A stretch of 64,000 bases of DNA from positions 57,382,619 to 57,446,618 of the forward strand of contig CP154955.1 in assembly GCA_039621445.1 (NCBI GenBank). Reading direction: 5' to 3'. A program made the position numbers and the translations under genes. The notes under the pieces are model-generated. The model worked only from the letters and a program-made list of their open reading frames with translations, was not told where the DNA came from and did not search any database. Below, one piece after another: positions 44,116 to 54,504 of this stretch (position 1 is its first letter; each line of letters starts with the position of its first letter). The stretch is from Euglena gracilis (Eukaryota; Euglenida; Euglenophyceae; Euglenales).

Positions 44116-44410
44116 TGCTGCCAAGGCCAGGCGCGGATGTAATGCCACGCGCAATGAACAAGCAGTCCTAAGGCGCCTTTGGTCGTCTAGCGGGGGGGGG
44201 TGCAGGGAGGGCGGGGGGGTGCGGGGGGGGGGCTGCCGCCACCCCCCCCCCCAGCACCCCCCTGCACCCCCCCTCCGCCCTCCAACAACAAAATCTCCTC
44301 TGGGGGCCTCCAATAACAAAATCCCTTCCGGGGGGTAACCGACCCAGGGCCATGCGCGCATGTAATGCCACGCGCACCGTGAACAAAACAGTCCTAAGGC
44401 GCCTTCGGCC
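44116..44410. repeat. GGTCGTCTAGCGGGGG / AAGGCGCC repeat array
   Basis: Unit contains GGTCGTCTAGC, a G run, GCTGCCGC, a C run, CTCCAATAACAAAATCCCTT, GGGGTAACCGACCCAGGGCC, ATGCGCGCATGTAATGCC and CAGTCCTAAGGCGCCTT. Other copies lie at 45,150-45,289, 49,583-49,820 and 63,605-64,000 (window end). Confidence 0.75.
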
Positions 44411-45149
44411 AGTGTGGGCCTCGTCTTTTATCAGTCGTTTAAAACATCGTTTAAAATCAGTTTAAAACCGTCGTCGAAAATCAAAAAGACGGGTTTTCGA
44501 CAGTATGGAAAAAGACATAGGGGGCCGGACGTCTTGCCGGCTAAGGGAAGCCATCTCAGCGGTCGCCCTGGGGAGCTTTCCGGCCAAGGGAGGCCATTCC
44601 AGCGGTCGCCCAGGGGGCTTGCTTCACCAAATTCCAATGTTGAAACGACTTCTGGTGCAGTCCAAGAGCTAAGAAAATGTTGCGTTCGCAGTTAGGAAGG
44701 GTTCCAGCCGAAGCCGTCATTGTGTTCAAAAAAGGGCGGTGCAAAAATTTTCTTCCCAATGCCACCAGCTTGAAATCCCAGTTCTTCTTCCAAAAAAAGT
44801 TTTCACCAAAAATCCCCTGGCACCCAGCTTCTACGGGGGGGAGGGGGGCAAACCCACACCACGCCACAAAAAATTGTGCCGGGGTTGGAACCCCCCAGGT
44901 TGAGGGGATTCCCGTACAGCCCTGTCTGACACTGGGGGGGGGTGCCAGTTTTCAGAACATACTCCAAGAAGAAAACCCTTTTGACAGAGAAAAATTTCAG
45001 GAAGACAAAGGCTGGAAACACAGGCACAACACAGGGAGAAAACCAAAAAAAGAAAGTGCACGATTTAAAAACAACAGAGTCCTGTGTTTTTTCTGCAAAA
45101 CACCACAGGACCCTGACAACAGCTGCCAATACCTTCACGTCTTCTTCTT
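44411..45149. other. No assigned gene
   Basis: The sequence is less repetitive than its surroundings. Open stretches exist on both strands (for example plus-strand NTGTTQGENQKKKVHDLKTT near 45,030), with no recognisable domain. The C2-type pattern CFFCKTPQDPDN near 45,090 is too short to interpret. Confidence 0.3.
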
Positions 45150-45589
45150 CTTGGTCGTCTAGCGGGGGGGGGGACTGCCGCCCCCCCCCCGCACCTCCCC
45201 GGCACCCCCCCCCCCCCCCCCCCCCGCCCTCCAATAACAAAATCCCTTCCGGGGGGTAACCGACCCAGGGCCATGCGCGCATGTAATGCGGCTCCGTGCG
45301 GATGATTGGCTACGACGATCCCGGAGGTCGTACTGACCATGGTCGGGCCGACCTAGGTCAGGCCGACCATTGGCTATGGCCTATCGACCATTGGAGGTCG
45401 GGCCGACCTGGTCGGCCCGACCTCCAACCATCCGCATTACCCCCCCCTTTTTTGATTTTTGTGCCCCCCCCCCCAGAAACTTGAAGCAGTATTCAGTAAA
45501 ATTTGACTCAAAATGCATGGAAAAACATTAGAATGAGCTTGAAACTGGCAAAAAAACGTCCTATGTTAAAGAAAGAGACCCTAATGAAC

Positions 45590-45960
45590 TTAGTCGGCCT
45601 ACGGCCTCCTCCGGGGGTGCTGCCGCCCCCCCCCCCGGCCCCCCCCCCGCCCAAAATAACAGTATCAGTATCCCCTTGTGTGTGCAAGGCAAGGGTGGAC
45701 AAAACGCGCAGCCTAACAAAATCTTTTTGTGTGTGCAAGGCAAGGATGGCCAAAGCGCGCCCCCCAACAAACTCCCTTTGTGCTAACTTGGTCAGCCTAT
45801 GGCCTCCTCCGGGGGGGGGGGGGCTGCCGCCCCCCCCCGGACCCCCCCCCCCCGCCCAAAATAACAATATCCTCTTGTGTGTGCAAGGCAAGGATGGCCA
45901 AAACGCGCCCCCCAACAAACTCCCTTTGTGCTAACTTAGTCGGCCTACACCCCCCGCCCA
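45590..45960. repeat. CGGCCTACGGCCTCCTCCGG repeat array
   Basis: Two to three units of about 120 bp containing CTTGTGTGTGCAAGGCAAGG, CAACAAACTCCCTTTGTGCT, CGGCCTACGGCCTCCTCCGG and a G/C-run hairpin. Other copies are at about 24,850-25,050, 26,150-26,450, 41,665-41,850 and 42,970-43,250, in both orientations. Confidence 0.75.
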
Positions 45961-45965
45961 AAATA

Positions 45966-46548
45966 ACCTAACCGTATCCCTAACTCTAACCCCCTAAGCC
46001 TAACCGTATCCCTAACCCTAACCCTAATCCCCAGCCCTAACCGTATCCCTAACCCTAACTCTAACCCTGACCCTAACCCTAACCGTATCCCTAACCCTAA
46101 CCCTAATCCCCAGCCCTAACCGTATCCCTAACCCTAACTCTAACCCTAGCCCTAACCCTAACTCTAACCCAAACCCGAACTCTAACCCTAGCCCTGATCC
46201 TAAGCCTAACCGTATCCCTAACCCTAACTCTAACCCTGACCCTGACCCTAACCGTATCCCTAACCCTAACCCTAATCCCCAGCCCTAACCGTATCCCTAA
46301 CCCTAACTCTAACCCTAGCCCTAACCCTAGCTCTAACCCGAACCCTATCCGTATCCCTAACCCTAACCCCAACTGCAACCCTAACCCTAGCCGTATCCCC
46401 AACCCAAACTCAAACCGTATCCGTGGCCCGAACTCTAACCATATCCCTAACCCTAACAATAACCGTAACACTAACCGTATCCCTAACCCTAACCCTAATC
46501 CCCAGCCCTAACTGTATCCCAAACCCTAACCCCATCCCTAACCCTAAC
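45966..46548. repeat. Interstitial telomere-like array (CCCTAA strand)
   Basis: About 580 bp of CCCTAA with recurring variants (CCGTATCCCTAA, CTCTAACCCTAG, CCCCAGCCCTAA). The variants recur in a partly regular order, so the array has grown by duplication of longer blocks. Confidence 0.9.
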
Positions 46549-46694
46549 CGGTAATGCAGATTTCTGGGGGTGATACCGACCTGGTCGGTATCACCCCCAG
46601 GGGCAGTTACCGACCTGGTCGGCCCGACCATGGTCGGGCCGACCAGGTCGGCATCACCCCCAGGATGGTCACCCCCAGGAATCCGCCCGGGGCC

Positions 46695-47240
46695 TTCACC
46701 TTGGCTGTTTGAATACAAACTGATATCCCCATATGTCCCCCTCCCTCCATTTTCTTGACCAGCCGAGTTTGGGGGAAACTCTTCGGGTCAACGGAAAAAA
46801 AAATGATTTTGCGCAAAGTGAAAAAAAATGGCTTCTGCACCCCCCCACGTTGCGAAGTCGACAGTTGGGTTGAGTTGGGAGGTTTGCAAAGGGGTTCTAC
46901 CATGGAGGCTAGGCATAGTGGGGGGGGGGGGTTGAGGGGAGGCGAGCGGCTGCGCAGGGGCTGCAGGGGGGGGGGGGGTCCTGGCCCCCCCCCGAGCGGC
47001 GCGCCTAGCCTCCCATGATTTCGCTTTCTAGCTCAAGTTTTTGGAGCATTGTACTTCAAAAAAGGCGTTAGCGTCGGCCCCTTCGGGGCCAGGGGGACAG
47101 AAAAAAGTACATTTTGGTTGCGCCATGAAAAAAATTTTCCTCGGCGCTTCGCGCCGGGGAAAAAAAGGATGTGCTCCAAATTTTAGTTCCTCGCCCCCCC
47201 CCCCGGGAAAAAATTGTTCCGACACCGCTGACTGGCCGTA
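46695..47240. repeat. Dispersed repeat, inverted partner at 63.0-63.4 kb
   Basis: About 500 bp (including CACCTTGGCTGTTTGAATAC, CTTGACCAGCCGAGTTTGGG and GGCGCTTCGCGCCGG hairpins) that recurs in reverse orientation at 63,018-63,445. It lies between an element terminus at 46,694 and a short CCCTAA stretch. Confidence 0.7.
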
Positions 47241-47576
47241 TCCCTAACTCTAACCCTAGCCCTAACCCTAGGCTCCGTGCGGAATATTGGCCATGCTACT
47301 TCTGGAGGTCGGGCCGACCTAGGTCGGGCCGACCTTTGGCCATGGCTTATCGACCTCTGGAGGTCGGACCGACCAGGTCGGCCCGACCTCCAATAAACCG
47401 CAATAACCCCCCCCATTTTTAATTTTTAAGCCCCCCCCTCAAGATTTTAATTCTCTTAATTCAACGTAAAATGCAAGGAAACACATCGAAATGTCCCTAA
47501 AAACGTCAGAAAATGTCCCATATTGAAAAAAAAGGGGGTAAAAGGCCAAATCAGTTCCATGGCCAACCCCAAACCA

Positions 47577-48306
47577 TAATCCCAACCCTAAATAAACCCC
47601 TTTTATCCGCCAACCCCTTTTCAAGTCGACCTGACCCTATGCCTTTCATTAACAAAATAAACCCCTTTTTTCTGCCAACCCCTTCTCGGGTGCAAGTCGA
47701 CCTAACCCTATCCCTTTCATTAACAAAATAAACCCCTTTTATCCGCCAAACCCCCTCTCGGGTGCAAGTCGACCTAACCCTATCCCTTTCATTAACAAAA
47801 TAAACCCCTTTCATCCGCCAAACCCCCTCTCGGGTGCAAGTCGACCTAACCCTATCCCTTTAATTAACAAAATAAACCCCTTTTATCCGCCAACCCCTTC
47901 TCGGGTGCAAGTCGACCTAACCCTATGCCTTTCATTAACAAAACAAACTCCTTTTATCCGCCAACCCCTTCTCGGGTGCGAGTCGACCTAACCCTATCCC
48001 TTTCATTAACAAAATAAACCCCTTTTGTCCGCCAACCCCTTTTTTCTGCCAACCCCTTCTCGGGTGCAAGTCGACCTAACCCTATCCCTTTCATTAACAA
48101 AATAAACCCCTTTTATCCGCCAACCCCTTCTCGGGTGCGAGTCGACCTAACCCTATCCCTTTCATTAACAAAACAAACCCCTTTTATCCGCCAACCCCTT
48201 CTCGGGTGCGAGTCGACCTAACCCTATCCCTTTCAAAAACAAAATAAACCCCTTTTATCCGCCAACCCCTTCTCGGGTGCAAGTCGACCTAACCCTATCC
48301 CTTTAA
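47577..48306. repeat. 71-bp satellite, about ten copies
   Basis: The unit contains TTTCATTAACAAAATAAACC, CCTTTTATCCGCCAACCCCT, TCTCGGGTGCAAGTCGACCT and AACCCTATCCC. The period of 71 is read from repeated landmarks (for example 47,644 to 47,715). One irregular unit lies near 48,030, and one unit in inverted orientation at 48,645-48,710 is separated from the array by a TTAGGG-strand stretch. No coding frame is meant; open frames through it are incidental. Confidence 0.9.
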
Positions 48307-48439
48307 GCCCCCCCCCCTGGTCGGGCCGACCTAGGTCGGCCCGACCTCCAATAATCCGCATTACCCCCCCCTTTTTGAAATTTAAGCCCCCCCCCCCCCC
48401 CGGACCAAATTCCTCTCAATTTGGTTTGTAAACTGCCAA

Positions 48440-48645
48440 AACGTCAGGGTTGGGGATGGAAAAGGGATATGGTTAGGGGTTAGGGATAGGGTTAGGGTTC
48501 GGGATAGGTTAGGGTTCGGGATAGGGATCGGTAAGGTTGGGTTTGGATTTGGGTTAGGTTAGCTTAGCGTTCGGTTTAGGGATAGGGGTAGAGTTGGGGA
48601 TACGGTTAACGACAGTGTGAGGGTTGGGGTTAGGGTTGGTTGAAA
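48440..48645. repeat. Interstitial telomere-like stretch (TTAGGG strand)
   Basis: Degenerate GGTTAGGG / GGGATAGGG repeats, opposite in orientation to the arrays on either side. Confidence 0.8.
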
Positions 48646-48868
48646 GGGATAGGGTTAGGTCGACTTGCACCCGAGAAGGGGTTGGCGGATAAAAGGGGTT
48701 TATTTCAAAAAAGGGGGGGGGGTAATGCGGATTATTGGAGGTCGGGCCGACCTAGGTCGGCCCGACCTCCAGAGGTCGATAACACCATGGTCGGCCCGAC
48801 CATAGGTCGGGCCGACCTAGGTCGGCCCGACCTCCAGAAGTAGCATGGCCAATATTCCGCCCGGGGCC

Positions 48869-49280
48869 CTAACCCTAACCGTATCCCTAACCCTAACCCT
48901 AACCCGAACCCTATCCGTATCCCTCCCTAACCCTAACTGCATCCCTAACCCTAACCGTATCCCCAACCCAAACTCAAACCGTATCCCTGGCCCAAACTCT
49001 AACCCTAACCATATCCCTAACCCTAACAATAACCGTAACACTGACCGTATCCCTAACCCTAACCCTAATCCCCAGCCCTAACCGTATCCCTAACCCAACT
49101 CTACCCTATCCCTAACCCTAACCGTATCCCTAACCCTAACTCTAACCCTAGCCCTGACCCTAACCGTATCCCTAACCCTAACCCTAATACCCAGCCCTAA
49201 CCCTATCCGTTCCCCTAACCCTAACCCTAACTGTATCCCTAACCCTAACCATAACTGTATCCCTAACCCTAACTCTAATC
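48869..49280. repeat. Interstitial telomere-like array (CCCTAA strand)
   Basis: About 410 bp of CCCTAA with the same variants as 45,966-46,548 (CCGTATCCCTAA, CCCCAGCCCTAA). Confidence 0.9.
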
Positions 49281-49819
49281 GAATTTTTCAAAAATGGGAC
49301 GTTTTTTGCCAGTTTGGTGGTCATTCCAATGTGTTTTTATGCATTTTCAGCCAATAAGAGAATAAAATTTTGAGGGGGGGGCTTAAATTTCAAAAAGGGG
49401 GGGGGTAATGCGGTTGATTGGAGGTGGGGCCGACCTGGTCGGCCCGACCTCCAGTGGTCGATAACGGCCAGGTCGTACCGACCATTGTCGGGCCGACCAT
49501 AGGTCGGGCCGACCATAGGTCGGGCCGACCATGGTCGGTACGACCTCCGGGATCGTCATAGCCAATCATTCGCCCGGGGCCCATGTAATGCCACGCGCAC
49601 CGTAAACAAAACAGTCCTAAGGTGCCTTCGGCGCCCTTGATCGTCTGGCGGGGGGGGGGGGGGCTGCCGCCCCCCCCAGCCCCCCCCCGCACACCCCCCC
49701 GCCCTCCAATACCAAAATCCCTTCCGGGGGGTAACCGACCCAGGGCCATGCGCGCATCTAATGCCACGCGCACCGTAAACAAAACAGTCCTAAGGTGCCT
49801 TCGGCGCCCTTGGGGGGTA

Positions 49820-50050
49820 GATCTGGCCTGGGGGGGGGGGGTAGTGGGCCGACCCTAGGGTCGGCCCAATACGACCCTAGGGTCGCTAAAGTTGCTAAAG
49901 TCGCTAAGGTCGCTAGGGTCGCAGTGGGCCGACCCTAGGGTCGCCCATCCTAGGGTCGTGGGCCGACCCTAGGGTCGACCCTAGGGTCGGCCCACCCCAC
50001 GACCTCGCCCCCCCTATCAAAAAAATTCGAATTTTTTTTTGATGTTTTAG
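49820..50050. repeat. CGACCCTAGGGTCG palindrome cluster, copy A
   Basis: Follows TGGCCTGG and a G run. Multiple GTGGGCCGACCCTAGGGTCG units, GCTAAAGTCGCTAAGGTCGC repeats, then CCACCCCACGACCTCGCC, a C run and an A/T stretch. Near-identical to 57,465-57,675 in the same orientation. Confidence 0.8.
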
Positions 50051-50124
50051 GCCTTCAAATACAAAGAAAACAAAACTAAGAAAAATTAATATTGATTACT
50101 GATGCTAAAACACACCCCAAAATC

Positions 50125-52337
50125 ACTACGTAACATAAGGGATTTGGTGATTTGGGGCCCTTGAACAGTTGAGCAACACAAGGGATTTGCCCCCCCAAAA
50201 TGATTTGAAAACACAACGGACTTGCCCCCCAAAACGACTTGGAGACACAAGCGATTTTGTTATTTTTGGGCCCTCAATCAATTGAACAACACAACGGATT
50301 TACCCCAAAACAATTTGGAACCACAAGGGATTTGCCCCCCCAAAACGACTTGGCAACACAAGGGATTTTATTATTTTTGGGCCCTCGTTCGGTTGGACAA
50401 CACAAGGGACTGGCACAAAATGACTTGGCAACACAAGGGATTTGCCCCCCAAAATGACTTGGAGACACAAGGGATTTTATTATTTTGGGGCCCTCGATCG
50501 GTTGAACAACACAAGGGATTTGCCCCCCAAAACGACTTGGAAACACAAGGGATTTGCCCCCCAAAATGACGTGAAGACACAAGGGATTTCGTTATTTTTG
50601 GGGCCCTCGATCAATTGAGCAACACAAGGGATTTGCCCCCCAAAACGACTTGGCAACACAAGGGATTTCCCCCCAAAACAGTTTGGCAACACAAGGGATT
50701 TTATTATTTTGGGGCCTTCGATCGGTTGAACAACACAAGGGATTTGCCCCCAAAACAGTTTGGCAACACAAGGGATTTTATTATTTTGGGGCCCTCGATC
50801 GGTTGGACAACACAAGGGATTTGCCGCCCAAAACGACTTGGAAACACAAGGGATTTGCCCCCCAAAACAATTTGGCAACACAAGGGATTTTATTATTTTG
50901 GGGCCCTCGATCAATTGAGCAACACAAGGGATTTGCCCCCCAAAACAACTTGGAAACACAAGGGATTTCCCCCCAAAACGACTTGGCAACACAAGGGATT
51001 TTATTATTTTGGGGCCCTCGATCGGTTGAACAACACAAGGGATTTGCCCCCCAAAACGACTTGGCAACACAAGGGATTTATTATTTTGGGGCCCTCGATC
51101 GGTTGGACAACACAAGGGATTTGCCTCCCAATACGACTTGGAAACACAAGGGATTTGCCCCCCAAAACAACTTGGCAACACAAGGGATTTGCCCCCCCCC
51201 AAATGACTTGGAGACACAAGGGATTTGCCCCCAAAACGACTTGGAGACACAAGGGATTTTATTATTTTGGGGCCTTCGATCGGTTGAACAACACAAGGGA
51301 TTTGCTGCCCAAAACGACTTGGAAACACAAGGGATTTGCCCCCCAAAATGACTTGAAGACACAAGGGATTTCGTTATTTTGGGGGCCCTCGTTCAATTGA
51401 GCAACACAAGGGATTTCCCCCCAAAACGACTTGGCAACACAAGGGATTTCCCCCCAAAACAGTTTGGCAACACAAGGGATTTTATTATTTTGGGGCCTTC
51501 GATCGGTTGAACAGCACAAGGGATTTGCCCCCCAAAACGATTTGGCAACACAAGGGATTTTATTATTTTGGGGCCCTCGATCGGTTGGACAACACAAGGG
51601 ATTTGCCTCCCAATACGACTTGGAAACACAAGGGATTTGCCCCCCAAAACAACTTGGCAACACAAGGGATTTGCCCCCCCCAAATGACTTGGAGACACAA
51701 GGGATTTGCCCCCAAAACGACTTGGAGACACAAGGGATTTTATTATTTTGGGGCCTTCGATCGGTTGAACAACACAAGGGATTTGCTGCCCAAAACGACT
51801 TGGAAACACAAGGGATTTGCCCCCCAAAATGACTTGAAGACACAAGGGATTTCGTTATTTTGGGGGCCCTCGTTCAATTGAGCAACACAAGGGATTTCCC
51901 CCCAAAACGACTTGGCAACACAAGGGATTTCCCCCCAAAACAGTTTGGCAACACAAGGGATTTTATTATTTTGGGGCCTTCGATCGGTTGAACAGCACAA
52001 GGGATTTGCCCCCCAAAACGACTTGGCAACACAAGGGATTTTATTATTTTGGGGCCCTCGATCGGTTGGACAACACAAGGGATTTGCCTCCCAATACGAC
52101 TTGGAAACACAAGGGATTTGCCCCCCAAAACAACTTGGCAACACAAGGGATTTGCCCCCCCAAAACGACTTGGAGACACAAGGGATTTTATTATTTTGGG
52201 GCCTTCGATCGGTTGAACAACACAAGTGATTTGCCGCCCAAAACGACTTGGAAACACAAGGGATTTGCCCCCCAAAATGACGTGAAGACACAAGGGATTT
52301 CGTTATTTTTGGGGCCCTCGTTCAATTGAGCAACACT
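50125..52337. repeat. ACACAAGGGATTT satellite with higher-order repeats
   Basis: Alternating units of about 34 bp (ACACAAGGGATTTGCCCCCC, then AAAACGACTTGG) and about 44 bp (ACACAAGGGATTTTATTATT, then GGGGCCCTCGATCGGTTG). A ~484-bp higher-order block is repeated (51,410 onward and 51,893 onward). Long frames are open on both strands because the units lack stops in several frames; they are not taken as genes. Confidence 0.9.
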
Positions 52338-52344
52338 CTTTTGG

Positions 52345-52425
52345 GTTGAGGGTACCCAACCCAACCCAAATTGGGTTGGGTTGGGTACCCAACCCAACCC
52401 AATTGGGTTGGGTTGGGTTGTGCAA
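52345..52425. repeat. GGGTTGGGTT palindrome cluster
   Basis: ACCCAACCCAACCCAAATT with its complement GGGTTGGGTTGGGT, two perfect inverted repeats back to back, next to the satellite's right end. Confidence 0.8.
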
Positions 52426-52429
52426 CCCC

Positions 52430-52784
52430 CCCCTAATTGCCCCCCCCCCCTAATTGGCTAATTGGGGGGTCCTTAAGGGAGGTCCATTAGCCAATTAGGG
52501 GGGGGTTAGCCCAATTGGCCAATGGACGTTCCCTTGGCCAACTTTGGCCAATTTCGGCAAGGGCTCAGAAAACCTCCAAAAACGTCCGTTTCGAAAATGT
52601 TAAAAATTGCCGGATAAGAAAAAGTCATGACCAATCCAAAAATGCACAAAAAATCGATCAATTTTGCACACGTCAAAAATTATGGGGTCGGGGTCCTCGA
52701 GCCCCCCCCCCCTAATTGTCCCCCCCCCTAATTGGCTAATTGGGGGTCTGAAGGAGCCCGGCCATTAGCCAAATAGGGGGGGGT
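52430..52784. mobile_element. MITE related to 43,743-44,113, inverted, left end altered
   Basis: The same body as the 371-bp MITE in reverse orientation (GAAAACCTCCAAAAACGTCC, ATGACCAATCCAAAAATGC), with CTAATTGGCTAATTGG and C-run inverted ends. The right end reads GGGTGAAGG then TA; the left end runs into the palindrome cluster without a TA. Confidence 0.6.
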
Positions 52785-52887
52785 GAAGGTATTGGGTTTG
52801 CTTTTGCAGGGAACCAATGCCCCCCCCAGCTGTTCCCCTCCCCGAGCTATTCCCATTGGGCAGTGAAGGGTCCCAGGGACGGGAATA

Positions 52888-53096
52888 CCCTCACCCCCCC
52901 CTCAAAGTGTCCCTCCCCCCAAAGTGGCCAAAAATTTTGGCAAATTTCAGGTTACCCCCCCAAAGTGGCCATTCTCCTTTGGCGCCAAAGGCGCCGGAGG
53001 CCAAAACTTGACCCCCCACAAAGTGTCCCCCCTGCCAGAGTGGCCATTTTGGGGCCCCACGGTGCCCGGAGGGTGGCCACTTTGGGGGGGTGAGGG
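52888..53096. mobile_element. 209-bp TA-target MITE with CCCTCACCCCCC ends
   Basis: Ends CCCTCACCCCCCCCTCAAAG and its near complement. TA at 52,886-52,887 and 53,097-53,098. The same flanking sequence without the insert (GGGAATAGCTTGGGGAGGGG) is present at about 59,291-59,310. The body is made of AAAGTGGCCATTTTGGC-type repeats. Confidence 0.7.
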
Positions 53097-53099
53097 TAG

Positions 53100-53828
53100 C
53101 TTGGGGAGGGGGCATGGTATCTCTTTAGAGTTAGAGCGAAGCTTACCACCCCGGTTTGGGACCCCCCCCCTGAGTAGGCAGGGAGGCCTGAGGATTATCG
53201 TTGTGACCAAATTTCCGGGTCCCCAAAGTGAATGGCCTATAGGTTAGGAGACGGTCCCAGGTTTCTCAAGCACCCACACAATAGCCCTCACTCCCCGCCA
53301 GTTCGGAGATCCGGCCCGAGCAAAAAAGTTGCGTACCGTTTTTTTTTCCGGGGAAATTGCAGGTTTTTTGGGGGTCAAAAAATCGAAAAATTCGAAATAT
53401 CTCGAAAACGTTGCGGAGTTGAGGAAAAGTGATGGCGACCTCATTTGACGACCTTGGAACGCCCGATCGATCGGTATGCGCGGTTTGGGCCAACTCCTCG
53501 CCTAGCCCGACATACGGCCGTTTTGGGGTTTTGGGCCAGTTTGGCCAGTTTTGGCCATTTCGGGCCCGTTCGGGGCCCGAAACCGTAATTTGCCCCTATC
53601 TCGGGCTAGACGATGAGTTGGAACCCAAACCAGGGGGTCAATCATTACGTTTAGAGGGGGGTTGACCGGTTTTTGGGGTTCTTGGGGTCTGGTTGTGCGA
53701 TTTTGGGTCATTTTTGGGTATTCGGGGACCCCTGCAGGGGTTCGAGGGCTGCCAGGCTGGGGTCAAAAAATGGAAAAATTCAAAATACCTCGAAAACGCT
53801 GCGGAGTTGAGGAAAAGTAAAGAGGACG
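53100..53828. other. No gene; degenerate phrase repeats
   Basis: Contains phrases that recur at 25.6-25.8, 42.4-42.6 and 59.9-62.3 kb (for example AAATATCTCGAAAACGTTGC, ATCTCGGGCTAGACGATGAG and CCAATCGATCGGGCG-like words in both orientations). No coding signal. Confidence 0.4.
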
Positions 53829-54060
53829 GGCTCCGTGCGGATAATTGGCTATGACGATCCCGGAGGTCGTACCGGCTCCGAGCGGAAAATTGGCCATGGA
53901 ACTTTTGGTGGTCGCCAGCGACCATGGTCGCTAGCGACCGAATTCTGGCGACCGGTCGCTAGCGACCGTTGGTGGTTGGAGCGACCGGTCGCTAGCGACC
54001 ACCAATAATTCGACCCCCCCCCCTCTCAGAAGATTTTTAAGCCCCCCCCCTGTGAAGGAA
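53829..54060. mobile_element. First-family terminus followed directly by a second-family terminus
   Basis: GGCTCCGTGCGGATAATTGG and GACGATCCCGGAGGTCGTAC (first family, 53,829-53,873) is followed at 53,874 by GGCTCCGAGCGGAAAATTGG with GGTCGCTAGCGACC palindromes, a C run and TTTTTAAG plus a C run (second family). This is a nested or chimeric end. Confidence 0.6.
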
Positions 54061-54429
54061 AATTTTCCCTCAGAGAAAAACATGAAATTTCATATCAAAA
54101 ATTCCTTTTTCTGCTTTTAGGATCTTGCACGAAATCAGACAATGGTTACATTACTTTGTCAAGAGGGCGGTACGGGGGTCCGGGGGGGGGGGGGTGGGCG
54201 GCGGCGGGGGGCGGGTGGCATCACCCTCACCCCCACCCTCAGAGTGGCATGGCATTTTTTGTCAAATTTGCTTTACCCCCCCTCAAAGTGGCCACTTTCG
54301 TTTGGTGCCAAAGCCCAAAAAAATTTTGGGGCCCCATGGGTCGGTTACCCCACGGAAGGGATTTTAAAACCTATTTTCTGGGCCCGACGCCTGTCTTGAA
54401 ATTCTACTGACATTAACGGATTTCAGGCT

Positions 54430-54498
54430 GAAATTGTTTATGTCGGTCGATTTCCATTCAGGCGCCCGTTTATGTCGGTCGATTTCCATTCAGGAGTG
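54430..54498. repeat. GTTTATGTCGGTCGATTTCC minisatellite, copy A
   Basis: About two units of ~33 bp (GGCGCCCGTTTATGTCRGTC, GATTTCCATTCA). More units lie at 55,770-55,850 and 57,100-57,205. Confidence 0.75.
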
Positions 54499-54504
54499 GC
54501 AAAC

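Larger units (their letters stand above)
47271..48868. mobile_element. 1.6-kb GGCYCCG-type transposon nested in the 4.3-kb element
   Basis: Left end GGCTCCGTGCGGAATATTGG and right end (reverse complement) GGCCCCGGGCGGAATATTGG. The inverted repeat extends about 63 bp, through CATGCTACTTCTGGAGGTCG and two palindromes, with very few mismatches. The 9-bp flank CTAACCCTA occurs on both sides (47,262-47,270 and 48,869-48,877), inside telomeric repeats. The body carries the 71-bp satellite and a TTAGGG-strand array. Confidence 0.85.
45290..49581. mobile_element. 4.3-kb GGCYCCG-type transposon with telomere-like cargo
   Basis: Left end GGCTCCGTGCGGATGATTGG, right end (reverse complement) GGCCCCGGGCGAATGATTGG. 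The inverted repeat continues through GACGATCCCGGAGGTCGTAC into palindrome clusters. Target duplication CATGTAATGC at 45,280-45,289 and 49,582-49,591. The same host repeat without an insert is seen at 44,351-44,370, giving an empty site. The body carries CCCTAA arrays, a nested 1.6-kb relative, an unpaired terminus at 46,694 and repeats, but no transposase. Confidence 0.8.

Noticed and set aside
46103-46471. LGLGLGLGIRVRVRD-type open frames over the CCCTAA arrays
   Set aside because: Translation of telomeric hexamers; low complexity with no start or context.
50480-52330. Long open frames (up to about 290 codons) over the ACACAAGGGATTT satellite on both strands
   Set aside because: Four or more frames are open at once, and the translated products are direct images of the DNA repeat. 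This results from unit length and lack of stop triplets, not coding.
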